Part shown: in pieces, positions 18,256 to 27,304 of the stretch
How positions within the stretch are numbered: position 1 is the stretch's first letter
Layout of the letters: each line of letters starts with the position of its first letter
From: Pycnococcus provasolii
Lineage: Eukaryota; Chlorophyta; Pseudoscourfieldiophyceae; Pseudoscourfieldiales
NCBI GenBank assembly: GCA_049487715.1
Contig: CP150546.1
Location: 186,001 to 250,000, forward strand
Length of the DNA: 64,000 nucleotides
Direction of reading: 5' to 3'
Notes under the pieces: model-generated
Database searches by the model: none
Seen by the model: the letters and a program-made list of their open reading frames with translations, nothing else
What the model was told of the DNA's origin: nothing
Position numbers and translations under genes: made by a program

Positions 18256-19230
18256 TGAGCGACGAGTTGTTTGATGGGAATGATGAAGGTTCACGAGGTG
18301 AGGTGCGTTCGGCCTTAAAAGGGTACAGGTCGTCCAGGGAGAGACTTCCTCCATTCTGATGGACGAACCCGTCCGGCCGAACCTGTTTTCCCACTGTCCG
18401 AGCCTCCGCATCATCAAAGTGGGGAACAAAGCATTGATTGATTGGGGCAATTCCGCCCGCAAGGCTTCTCCACACCTTACGGGTAGAGAAAACCATCCGG
18501 CTGTCCGGGGCCATGCCTAGCTACCCTAAAGGTACATAGGCGTAACTTACTTTACCAGTGCCAGTGGGCAATTCCACTACCCGGTACCAAATACAGTATT
18601 CCCTCCACGCTCCCTGCTCAACAGTGAACAGGCAGAACAGGTAAAACTTTACATAAACCAGGTTAATGGGGAATCCCTCCAGGCCTCCACGGTCCCCCGC
18701 TTTTGTTTTTCTTTTTCTTTTTCCTTCTTCGTCCCTTCTGGCCTTCTCAAACGTCAGGGTGTGTGTGGAAAGAATAGTACAGTCGGTGGACGCCACTGGC
18801 AGACTGGACGGTTCTTACCACTTTAGTCTAAGATACCTGTGGACGGTGAGCCTCGTCATTCCCCAACGATAGGTATTTGGTAGAAACCTTTACTGTAGAG
18901 ACCACGGGCTCACGGGGTGGTAGTACTACCAAATACAGTACGTAATACATACCACCCCGTTCCTGCGACACCTTCCCGTGAGGTGGTTCTCGTTCTCCAG
19001 AGAGACGATCGCCGTCTTGACAAAGGTTCTTGACAACCTCCACCTGGGTTCCACCTTAGGTGGCCTGCCTGGGTGGGCACTCCTCCAACGCCAAGTCGCC
19101 AAGGCCAACGCACTTTCACCGATCACCTTGCATAAGGAGATTGCCGGCCGCATTTATATATATATATATATATTTTTTTTTAACTACCATCTCGTGCTCG
19201 TGTGCAATTGAGTCTTAAGTAAGTATAAGC
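18256..19230. other. Spacer and 5' region of the GRDP gene
   Basis: I find no supported gene. It contains an 11-bp inverted repeat (ACGGGGTGGTA at 18912-18922 and its complement at 18950-18960) with a second ACCAAATACAGTA copy at 18584, and a TA dinucleotide run at 19155-19172 about 60 bp before the next ATG. A frame at 18978-19211 is open but has no recognisable features. Confidence 0.45.
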
Positions 19231-21270
19231 ATGGCGGCTGCGCTCCCACACGTGCCTCTTCCTCATCCTGTCTTACCCCTGGGCGTTGTGAACCTGAATG
19301 ATACACCCCCCGCCCCCGGGGGCTTGCACTTGCCATCGGCATCATGGCCTCCCTCACCTGGTGGTGGTGGCGGCTCGGCCCTTGGGGCAAACCAACAGCT
19401 TGTGGGGGACGATACGCAGGTGCGCCTCGTACATAACCTTCCGCGTAAGTGCCGCCTCCTGCGCGCCTTTCTGGCCAACGTGCACTTCTGCGAGGACAAT
19501 AATCAACCTGCGCGAGGCGCGCTGTACGCGCCAGGGATAACTATGCAACTTGCAGTGGAGCGGTACGCGAACGTGTGGATGCCCCTGCTTGCCGAGTCGC
19601 AGAAACACCAAAGCAGCACGCCGATGCTGCTCGCGGCGCCCATCGACGTGCAGTGGATCCACCACCTACACCGCCTTGACCCAAACGCGTACACGCAAGA
19701 CTGTGAAGCTTTCTTTGGATTCGTCGTTGACGCGGTTGATCCCTTTTTGTGCGCAGGAAAAGACTGCAAGGATGCCGAAGCAGAGGCACGCGCGAGGGCG
19801 ATGTGGGCGAAGGGCGCAAACGGCGTGCCGTTTGACCTCAAAGATTGCCTGGAGGCGGGAATGAAGTGCCTCAACAAAAAAGAAGGGGCATTCGCACCGT
19901 CGTGCGACCTTGTAGCGAGCGCCGGAAGACAAGGTGGATTCCTATGGCAGGTTTGGCCCGCGCACTACGACGAAGCATCCTTCCTTGCGGCGGCTTGCGA
20001 GCGTTACCTGCGACTGCTCGAGCTGTGGAAGAGGCACCCGCACGAGTTCCTCGTGCCCACGTACGACATTGACCTTGCTTGGCACGCACACATGTCGTAC
20101 CCGAGCCAATACGCTGCGGATGCTAAACACTTGACTGGCAAGGCTTGTTTGGCTCATGACGACTCGGTGAACGACCGCAGCCCAAGATCGAGGCTGGAAC
20201 TTGGCTCGGCGCGCACGCAGGAGCTGTGGGCCACCGCATTCCCCAACTCAGGAGCTTGGGCCAAACAAGGTGGCATGTGGCGTCGCGACCCGCCTGACTG
20301 GTACTGGACAGCATCGGTGGCGCATCTGCCTTCTACAACCATCAGCAAGGCTGGACCAGTCATGGAATCGATGAACATGCAGCCGCCTCCACCAACTGGA
20401 CAGAACCCAGTTATTATGACGCACGGAGTGCCTATGCAGAGCGCCCCGCTGCCGCCGCCGCCGTATTCGACTTCAGTACCAGTCACGAATGCTCCTGGCA
20501 TCATTCCAACGGCAGTGCAGCTGAGTGATACACACTTCTTAGCGCCCACGATTCCCAAGTCCGCCGGCGTGCGTGGAACGTTTGTCACCAAAGTCTATCA
20601 GGAGAAACCAACCGAGCTTGGTCCGCCGCCGCTCGGGCGGATGGATCATCCTGCGATCTTCTATGCCGTCGTCGAGGTGCCTCGTCAAGCAGTTCCCGGG
20701 AATCGCCTCATGTTCAAGGTGCCGGAAGCAGCCGGGAAGGACTTCGCCGGGATGGAAGCGAGCTGTGTCGTGCCCATGGGATTTCCAGCGGACAGGTACC
20801 CTTTCCCTCTTCCTGCTCAAGGACCTCCACTCTACGTCGTCGTGGGTGTTGACCGGAATCGTCTGATATACGCGAAGCGGTATAAGTATGGACGGTACGT
20901 GTATTACATCTTTGGACTTCTCGTCGCCGTTGGAATCGGCGTCAACTTCGTACTACCAGGTAGTATCTCTGCAATGGGTGGTATACTGATTTTCATTTCC
21001 GTGCTGTCGATGGTGGGGTACACTTACTGTCTCCGCTCAAATCAGTGTACCGGGATCCCAGCTTCCCCTGTCCATAATAATACGAGTGGCGTTGGAGGAG
21101 GCGGCTGTGGCGCTGCCTGTGCAAGTGGCGCTGGGTGCGGTTCAGCAGGCTGCGGCTCGGCTGGTTGCGGCGGTGGTGGTGGTGGCTGCGGCGGTGGAGG
21201 CTGCGGTGGTGGAGGTGGAGGCTGCGGCGGTGGTGGCTGTGGCGGTGGAGGCTGCGGCGGCGGTGGTTGA
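19231..21270 (+). CDS. GRDP-like protein (DUF1399) with membrane segment and Gly/Cys-rich tail
   Basis: Plant GRDP proteins are glycine-rich-domain proteins linked to stress and development. The 679-residue product has the paired DUF1399-type motifs. VQWIHHLHRLDPNAYTQD is near residue 140, and VPTYDIDLAWHAHMSYPSQY near 278 is followed by LAHDDSVNDRS. These W..H/H.H motifs are the family signature. Residues 380-450 are Pro-rich. Near 555-605 are two hydrophobic helices (YYIFGLLVAVGIGVNFV and MGGILIFISVLSMVGYTY). The last 60 residues alternate Gly and Cys. A transmembrane segment between the GRDP core and the Gly/Cys tail is not something I recall from plant members. A TGTAA follows the stop by 27 bp. 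Confidence 0.85.
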   Translation: MAAALPHVPLPHPVLPLGVVNLNDTPPAPGGLHLPSASWPPSPGGGGGSALGANQQLVGDDTQVRLVHNLPRKCRLLRAFLANVHFCEDNNQPARGALYAPGITMQLAVERYANVWMPLLAESQKHQSSTPMLLAAPIDVQWIHHLHRLDPNAYTQDCEAFFGFVVDAVDPFLCAGKDCKDAEAEARARAMWAKGANGVPFDLKDCLEAGMKCLNKKEGAFAPSCDLVASAGRQGGFLWQVWPAHYDEASFLAAACERYLRLLELWKRHPHEFLVPTYDIDLAWHAHMSYPSQYAADAKHLTGKACLAHDDSVNDRSPRSRLELGSARTQELWATAFPNSGAWAKQGGMWRRDPPDWYWTASVAHLPSTTISKAGPVMESMNMQPPPPTGQNPVIMTHGVPMQSAPLPPPPYSTSVPVTNAPGIIPTAVQLSDTHFLAPTIPKSAGVRGTFVTKVYQEKPTELGPPPLGRMDHPAIFYAVVEVPRQAVPGNRLMFKVPEAAGKDFAGMEASCVVPMGFPADRYPFPLPAQGPPLYVVVGVDRNRLIYAKRYKYGRYVYYIFGLLVAVGIGVNFVLPGSISAMGGILIFISVLSMVGYTYCLRSNQCTGIPASPVHNNTSGVGGGGCGAACASGAGCGSAGCGSAGCGGGGGGCGGGGCGGGGGGCGGGGCGGGGCGGGG

Positions 21271-21490
21271 TCTTGAGAATCCCGTGTGGGTTGCATGATG
21301 TAAAGTTTATGTGACCTCAACGTGCTCTGACGTCCACTGTAACTTTTCTTTCGGGGTGAGGGGCTATGGTAGTTGAAGAGTCATTGAGAAGAAGAGTTTT
21401 CCTTTATCACAACACCACCAAACCCTTCCACACCAACCCATACAAATGTATTAGCGCATCCGCGCTTTAATGTCGCTACGGCGATCCCAT

Positions 21491-24400
21491 TTAACCTGTA
21501 GCAGGTGCTGGTGTCGCTGCCGTTGCGTTCGTTGTTGTTGTCGTGAGCGCTGCTGCTGCCTTGGCAGCTGCTTCTGCAGCCTTTTTGATCACGTCCAGCT
21601 CGTACGACCCTGTGCGATTGTTGTCCGTCGGCGCAGGCGGATCGGGCAACGCACAGCCGGGGCAGAACCAACCTGAAAAAGTCACAGTCCTATCCGGCAA
21701 ATCGTAGCACAATGAATCCATCTCAGCGGTGGAGTCACGATCCTTCACGTAAAGCACGCTGTCCATGTAGAGATGATGCACCTCCTTCGACGCCGATGAC
21801 GGCTCCCCAAACGACGTACCGTCGTTAGACGCCACCACTGGAGTGAATCGGGGTGTGAAGTGTCCTGGCGTCTCGCAGCTCATCGTGTTCGCCTTGACGA
21901 AGGTGGCACGCGTCTGCACGCCGTTAATGGAGCACTTTGCAAAGGGCGATGGTGCGGCATTCCATGCATACACGTCGGATTTGCATCCACCCGTGGTGGG
22001 TCCGACGGTGTGCTGCATGCCAAGTACGCACGGCACTATGCTCGGAATTCCATGGCTCGAGTTCATTGGCTTCACAGTCACGCCGAATGGATGCCAGGCA
22101 TCCATCTCCAGATGGTTGCCATTTCCACTGTAGTCGAAAAGCGGGAAATCTGCGGTTCCCACGCCATCACGCATCTGGAACGAAGCCTTCAGCGCCGCAT
22201 CAGCCCCAGCCGTGACAACGCGCAAGTGCATGTCCGACTTCACCTCAGCAAGCGTAAGGGCCTTATTCCACACACGAACCTCGTCAATCATGCCGTGCCA
22301 TCCCTCGCCTGGTAAGTAACCGACGAAGAAGTGGCCCGTTGCATTCATGCTCATGCTATCCGGGCGGCTCTTGGATGTGAATGATGTCACGGAAAAGGTG
22401 CGCACGTCGCGGCTTCCTGGGAGTGGAGCTTCCTCTTCGATGCCATCAACGATGAGATGCGAAACGCCGCTCTCCTGCATCGTCACCGCGACGTAGTGGA
22501 ACATGTCGCACGCGTACTGCGAGGGGCTCAGCACCGGTCCGATCCAGTCGTCAAAGTAGACAAAGGATCCGTACGACTTCCCAGCCTCTTGAATGAATTT
22601 GATTCCGTTGCGCACGCGCATCGGCTTGTCTTTGTTCACCTGCATCGCAACGCGAACATCCGTGCGATTCGAGGCGAAGTAGAACGCCGTGTTGTTACGC
22701 GCCTCGTTGATGCCATCGGTGCGGCACTTAGGGTAAAGCCAGGCCGACATCGACATGCCTGCCATGGGCTCAATGTGCTGGCTCAGCATCGGGGACATCG
22801 CAAACTCCTGGCCGTTGAACTCGAGCACGGTGTTGTGCACCTCGATCTTCACGCAACGGACGTTGGTATACTCGAGAACAGCCTCCTCCGTGTCCGACGG
22901 GTTCACAGTGTCAAGGTCGATGCCCTGGAAGCAGGTTACGTACGCGCACTCCTGCCCCAATTGAGGCGTGAAGCAGTACTTCTCGTAGTGCGGGTCATCC
23001 TTGAGTGTCACTTTGAGCTCTCCATTAGACGGGAAGTTCACCTCATCGAACGGATAGGCAAAGTTCGGCGTGGAAGCGTTCGGTTTACCAAACTTGACGG
23101 CGTACGCCGTGTCAACCATGCGAATGTCGAGGTTTCCCTTGTACTGCTTGCGCATGTCACTCTTCTCAACGCAGAGCGGGATGCAAGTCTCCTCGCCCAT
23201 GTACGCGCTGACCACCGAGTCGGCAGGAGCGAGAACAGTCGAATTCTGGCCAGGCGTGCTGTGATCGCACCACTTGACGATGCGCGGCTCGATCAGGTCA
23301 ATCTGAATGCACAGGAAGGGAAGCACCGTCGCCATGTAACGGTCGAATGCGTAGAAGCAAACCTTCGTCCGGCGCTGGCGCGAGTCCTCAAGAGGCACCT
23401 TGCTCGGGCTGGGCCAAAGGAAGATGCGCCTCACGGTGCGCTCGTCAATGCGCTGGTGCGGGTACATGAACATGGAGTCGTACAGACCGGTGTGGCCAAT
23501 CTGCAGCTCGACACAGTGATCCGGGTCGTACGCCTCAAGGTCAAACTTCACGTCCGCGCCCAGCGGGTACTGCACCACCGCTGGACGGAATGACCCGGGG
23601 AAGAGTCCCTGCTCCGGAACTGCGTTCGCAGACGTGATCATGCCAGCATCACTCGGAGGCACGCCCGGCGTTGGGCCAGCGCGCGGGACCGTCGTGTACT
23701 GCGTGAGAAAGTACGGCGGTGTGTTCATCAAGCACGAGTCAAGGCTACCCACGTAGGGTACGATCGACTGTGAGGAATCCGCCGTGCCTGCACCAAGGCA
23801 ACCCGCGGAGAAGTACTGCGTGCCAAACTCGAGCGTGTTTGCTCCAGTATAGCAGCATGACTTCACCGCTTGGCCAGTCGCAATGCGCTGCGGCACGCAG
23901 TATTTCGTCGTGTTCTTCAGAGCGTCCTCTTCGTATTTGACAACCCTAGGCATGTTCACACTGCCACCGTACAGGAACTCCGACGTGCCACCGCCGCCGC
24001 ACATCTTGCACTGCCCAGTTCCGTTGCCGGGGAGGCCGAAGCCTGCAGACATGAGAGGGTTACCAAAGTCGTCGCCGAGGACGTACTTGCGAGGTCCGTT
24101 GTCTGGATCGCCGTACACTCCTTCGGTCGTCTCCAGCGTCGTCATGTTCGTTTTCAGAGCGCCAGCGTCACAGTCGCCCGAACACATGTGCGCGCGGGGG
24201 TAGAGGTACAGCAGGAAGTCGAGAGGCACCTTAATGCCGCTTCCGCGCACCGTCGGTTGGCCGACTGCAAGGTCCTCGGCGACACCGTTGCGTCGCTCCT
24301 CAACCATCACCACGAGATTGTAGAATCCAGGCGACAGTTGGCTGTTTGCTGCCGCGCCCGTTGCCGCGTTGAACGGATCCTTTCCAGTCTGCCACGTCAC

Positions 24401-25858
24401 AAGCCCTGACTTGGGGTCGATGGCAAGATTCGGCGGGCTGCTCGGCTTGTTCGTTGCGGCGTCCCACGGCGGCTTCTGCTTCACCGCCTGCGTGCCGTTG
24501 CACACCGTGTCCGTGGAGCTGGAGCACCCGATGCGGACGTATCCCTGCGACACGTACTCGCTGGAGAGGGTCGCTCCCACCGCGCCCGCGTCCGTGCAGA
24601 CGGAGGCGGGGAGCAGCTTGCGCTGGCAGCCCTCCACGTTGTAGACGTCCTCGTGCCAGTTGAACTGAACGGCGGTGAACCCGTCCGAGTCCGTCTCCCA
24701 CATGATGTTTCCCAGGAGGCCGCCGTACTCCTCGACGGTGCCCAGGAAGAAGCGCACCTGGTCGCCAATGTCCGGGTCGAACGCCGCAATCTGGAACTGC
24801 ACGTGGTTCGGCGCGTCCACGTACGGCAGCGGCAGCACCGGGATGTTCGTCGCAATGGGCGACCGATTCCTGAACGGGGCCACGAAGGCTACCTCGATCT
24901 CGAGGCGGTATCGCCCGTTCGCGTTGTTGTTCAGCTGGTGCAGGCGGTTGCCGCCCGTGAAGTAAGCGATGTACGGCTTATTCGTCTCCGGGTGCAGCGC
25001 CGTCTCGTACGTGTGCGTGAACGGAATCGCCTCCATCTGGATGTAGTTGCCGAAGTCGGTGTCCGAGAAGGAGATGTCCTTAACCTCCGCCATAACTCCG
25101 GCACTGTGCGCGCTGTTGCGCCTTCCCTTGTAAGTTGCGTTCGGCGAAGTAACCAGCTGGTCGCCGAAGAAGAAGCCAAACACCTCATTCCACGGAGTGC
25201 ACTTGCTGATCTCCGTCACCGAGCCGGGGTACGGCTGCGCGCGCGCGAAGTGCGGTGCCAGCTCTGGGCTGTTTCCAATCGTGAATGGCCCAGGCGCCTT
25301 CCAGTCTCCGTCGTAGCCCTTGTTGTCGGGCGACACGCACACGTATCCGCCGTAGTTCTCCGCATCCGCGCCGGGGTTTTTTGTGCCGTCGGGATTGTAC
25401 GTGTTCAGCCCGTCGTTGTTGGGCTTGAGGTCGAACCCGTTCACCGCCATGCCCGCCGGGAACAGCAGCCTGTAGTTCTTGATGTACGACGACAGGCGGT
25501 CCTGCTTGAGAAAGCACTGGATCGCGTTGCCGTTGGCATCCGCCCCGAACTGCGCGCAGTCGTACGGGAGCTGCGGCATGGGGAAGCGCTGCCAGTCGGC
25601 GTGCACGGTCTTGTCCATCCACGCCTCCTTGAAGTACGCTCCCCAGAAGTAGTCACGGCGAAAGGCCATGGACATTTCGAACTCCGCCACGAAGGGGCCT
25701 GTGCTCGAATCTGGCAAAGCCGCGGTCTCCGTGGTAGGCTTCCAGAAGATGGAGCCATACCGGAAGTGCGAAGCGTCTGTAATAGTCGTTCCAAACACTA
25801 GCACAAGCAGAAGCGCGAGCCTAAGCTGCAGCGCCATGTCTGTATGTTGTTGTGCCAT
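21491..25858 (-). CDS. Large secreted surface protein with a LamG/ConA-like domain
   Basis: The 1455-residue product starts at an ATG (25858; alternative at 25837) with a signal peptide rich in Leu (LRLALLLVLVFGTTITDA) and then SHFRYGSIFWKP. This HFRYG-type opening occurs, as far as I recall, in other protist extracellular proteins. Many Cys and N-x-S/T sites indicate an extracellular location. A LamG-like (concanavalin-fold) module lies near residues 1040-1215, with AWLYPKC, FHYVAVTMQESG, HLIVDGIEEE and HGMIDEVRVWNKALTLAEV. A short TIG-like stretch (CSINGVQTRATFV) follows. No transmembrane helix is evident at the C-terminus, which ends in Ala/Thr-rich low complexity. The role is probably cell covering or adhesion. 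Identity beyond the LamG module is unknown. Confidence 0.82.
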   Translation of the reverse strand: MAQQHTDMALQLRLALLLVLVFGTTITDASHFRYGSIFWKPTTETAALPDSSTGPFVAEFEMSMAFRRDYFWGAYFKEAWMDKTVHADWQRFPMPQLPYDCAQFGADANGNAIQCFLKQDRLSSYIKNYRLLFPAGMAVNGFDLKPNNDGLNTYNPDGTKNPGADAENYGGYVCVSPDNKGYDGDWKAPGPFTIGNSPELAPHFARAQPYPGSVTEISKCTPWNEVFGFFFGDQLVTSPNATYKGRRNSAHSAGVMAEVKDISFSDTDFGNYIQMEAIPFTHTYETALHPETNKPYIAYFTGGNRLHQLNNNANGRYRLEIEVAFVAPFRNRSPIATNIPVLPLPYVDAPNHVQFQIAAFDPDIGDQVRFFLGTVEEYGGLLGNIMWETDSDGFTAVQFNWHEDVYNVEGCQRKLLPASVCTDAGAVGATLSSEYVSQGYVRIGCSSSTDTVCNGTQAVKQKPPWDAATNKPSSPPNLAIDPKSGLVTWQTGKDPFNAATGAAANSQLSPGFYNLVVMVEERRNGVAEDLAVGQPTVRGSGIKVPLDFLLYLYPRAHMCSGDCDAGALKTNMTTLETTEGVYGDPDNGPRKYVLGDDFGNPLMSAGFGLPGNGTGQCKMCGGGGTSEFLYGGSVNMPRVVKYEEDALKNTTKYCVPQRIATGQAVKSCCYTGANTLEFGTQYFSAGCLGAGTADSSQSIVPYVGSLDSCLMNTPPYFLTQYTTVPRAGPTPGVPPSDAGMITSANAVPEQGLFPGSFRPAVVQYPLGADVKFDLEAYDPDHCVELQIGHTGLYDSMFMYPHQRIDERTVRRIFLWPSPSKVPLEDSRQRRTKVCFYAFDRYMATVLPFLCIQIDLIEPRIVKWCDHSTPGQNSTVLAPADSVVSAYMGEETCIPLCVEKSDMRKQYKGNLDIRMVDTAYAVKFGKPNASTPNFAYPFDEVNFPSNGELKVTLKDDPHYEKYCFTPQLGQECAYVTCFQGIDLDTVNPSDTEEAVLEYTNVRCVKIEVHNTVLEFNGQEFAMSPMLSQHIEPMAGMSMSAWLYPKCRTDGINEARNNTAFYFASNRTDVRVAMQVNKDKPMRVRNGIKFIQEAGKSYGSFVYFDDWIGPVLSPSQYACDMFHYVAVTMQESGVSHLIVDGIEEEAPLPGSRDVRTFSVTSFTSKSRPDSMSMNATGHFFVGYLPGEGWHGMIDEVRVWNKALTLAEVKSDMHLRVVTAGADAALKASFQMRDGVGTADFPLFDYSGNGNHLEMDAWHPFGVTVKPMNSSHGIPSIVPCVLGMQHTVGPTTGGCKSDVYAWNAAPSPFAKCSINGVQTRATFVKANTMSCETPGHFTPRFTPVVASNDGTSFGEPSSASKEVHHLYMDSVLYVKDRDSTAEMDSLCYDLPDRTVTFSGWFCPGCALPDPPAPTDNNRTGSYELDVIKKAAEAAAKAAAALTTTTTNATAATPAPATG

Positions 25859-26552
25859 GTTGCAGTTGTGTTATGTTCCAAACAACCCACGGCCTGTTTC
25901 CCCACAACCGCCCAGGCTCGAAGCGCCCTTTGAGGTGCCACCGACCGACGCGCTGAACCAGCGGCTTGGGTTGGCTCGCTCAAAGAGCAATCCCTAGAAG
26001 GATGCTCGCGCGACGCGTCGACGTTGGCCAGTGTCCACAAACACTGAGCTGAGCGAAGAGCGCGGCCTTTCACACCGCCAAGCCACGACGAGAACGGGCG
26101 AGACTGGAGAGCGCTTAAGTACGGGAACCTCTGCGCGGCTTAAGCGTTGGTGGTTGCCAACAACGGAGAGGGCGAGAGAGGAGAGGAGAGGAGAGAGGAG
26201 GAGGCAGCGGAGGCTCAGACAGACAACAAGCTCGTCTCAGGCTCTGCTGGACTTGGAGACTACGCTATGTAGCCCTACTGGACTGTAGCGTCGACGGCCT
26301 CGTGAAGACGAGCACGAGCACGAGGACCGACAGTTCTGGAGACGACAGCAAACTGCCTCGCTTTGGAAGCTCGCCTTCCCTGCTTGCTTGCTCGTCGGGA
26401 AATGGGAAAGGACCTGCTCTGCAGACGGCACTCGGCTGCTGCACTCACTCCCAGCTTGTTCCTGCATGCACAGGAGCACAGGAGCACAACTCGCTCTTTG
26501 TTCCTATCAGCGAGTTGTTCCTATCAGCGGGAGGGAGAGGGAGGCTGTTTAG

Positions 26553-26588
26553 GCAGTGCAGTGCAGTGCAGTGCAGTGCAGTTCAGTG
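26553..26588. repeat. GTGCA pentanucleotide array
   Basis: About five tandem copies of CAGTG/GTGCA, ending in a variant GTTCA. It is a simple microsatellite with no obvious function. Confidence 0.8.
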
Positions 26589-26940
26589 AGTGCTCCAGTC
26601 TAGTCTGACAGTAAACTAAGGGCGATGTGTTTCTTGCCAGTTTGTGTGTCTCGGCTGCAAGTGCTCTCTCTCTGTGTGTGTGTGTGTCTCGAGGCTTTAC
26701 AAGTGTCCCTCCTTCCCATTCCCAGTAGTGCTACAGTACAGGTTCACCTACGGTCGACCCTGTTCTGAACTAACTGGCTGAACGAAACTCGCCAACCACT
26801 CGCACTCGTGGTTGCCTTGCACTTTTGTTGTCGGACCATGTAACCGGCCAATGGTGGGTGGGCATGCTTCAAGGCAATGCTTCGAAGGGATGGAAGGGAG
26901 GCCGCGGCTCGCTCCGTCACCTCTCCGTCACCGTTGAACA

Positions 26941-26960
26941 GGTTAGGTTAGGTTAGGGTT
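26941..26960. repeat. Telomere-like GGTTAGG tract
   Basis: Three GGTTA units lead into GGTTAGGGTTTTT. It lies about 345 bp upstream of the kinesin start. Confidence 0.6.
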
Positions 26961-27304
26961 TTTGCCTCTGTGGCCGTTCCGAGACTCTCGAGCTGCGAGT
27001 TGCGAGTTGCGTTGCGACGAAATCCCACCCAAGGCAGAAAGGCGAGACGAAAGTCGAAACGAGCCTCCGCGTCCGAGACCAGTTCAGTTGCCAACTGGGG
27101 ACCCGCCGTTGGTAACTATGCTTGTTCTGAATGAATTTACCGGGCAATCCTTTTTCGAGTTTTTGACCGTCGTTTGACGCCTTCAGAACTTGCCGGCCGC
27201 ACCGCCTCAGCGCCTCTTCATGCCGTGATGAGCACGGGTAGCTTGGTGGGCTTGGTCAAGGCTTTGGTTTAGGCGCGAGGTTGCGCACAAGCACGGCGGC
27301 GACC

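Larger units (their letters stand above)
25859..27304. promoter_or_regulatory. Long divergent intergenic region (1.4 kb)
   Basis: This region lies between the surface-protein and kinesin starts. It holds a GGAGA-rich tract at 26165-26205, a pentamer array of GTGCA at 26553-26588, a GT run at 26671-26685, and a telomere-like GGTTAGG tract at 26941-26960. The open frames here are short and featureless; I support no gene in it. Confidence 0.5.

Noticed and set aside
18978-19211. 77-residue plus-strand frame upstream of the GRDP gene
   Set aside because: It runs into a TA microsatellite, has no recognisable motif and overlaps the promoter of the next gene.
22457-23593. 378-residue plus-strand frame inside the surface-protein gene
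   Set aside because: It is Arg/His/Val-rich with no structure, a common shadow in GC-rich coding DNA, and is antisense to a well-supported gene.
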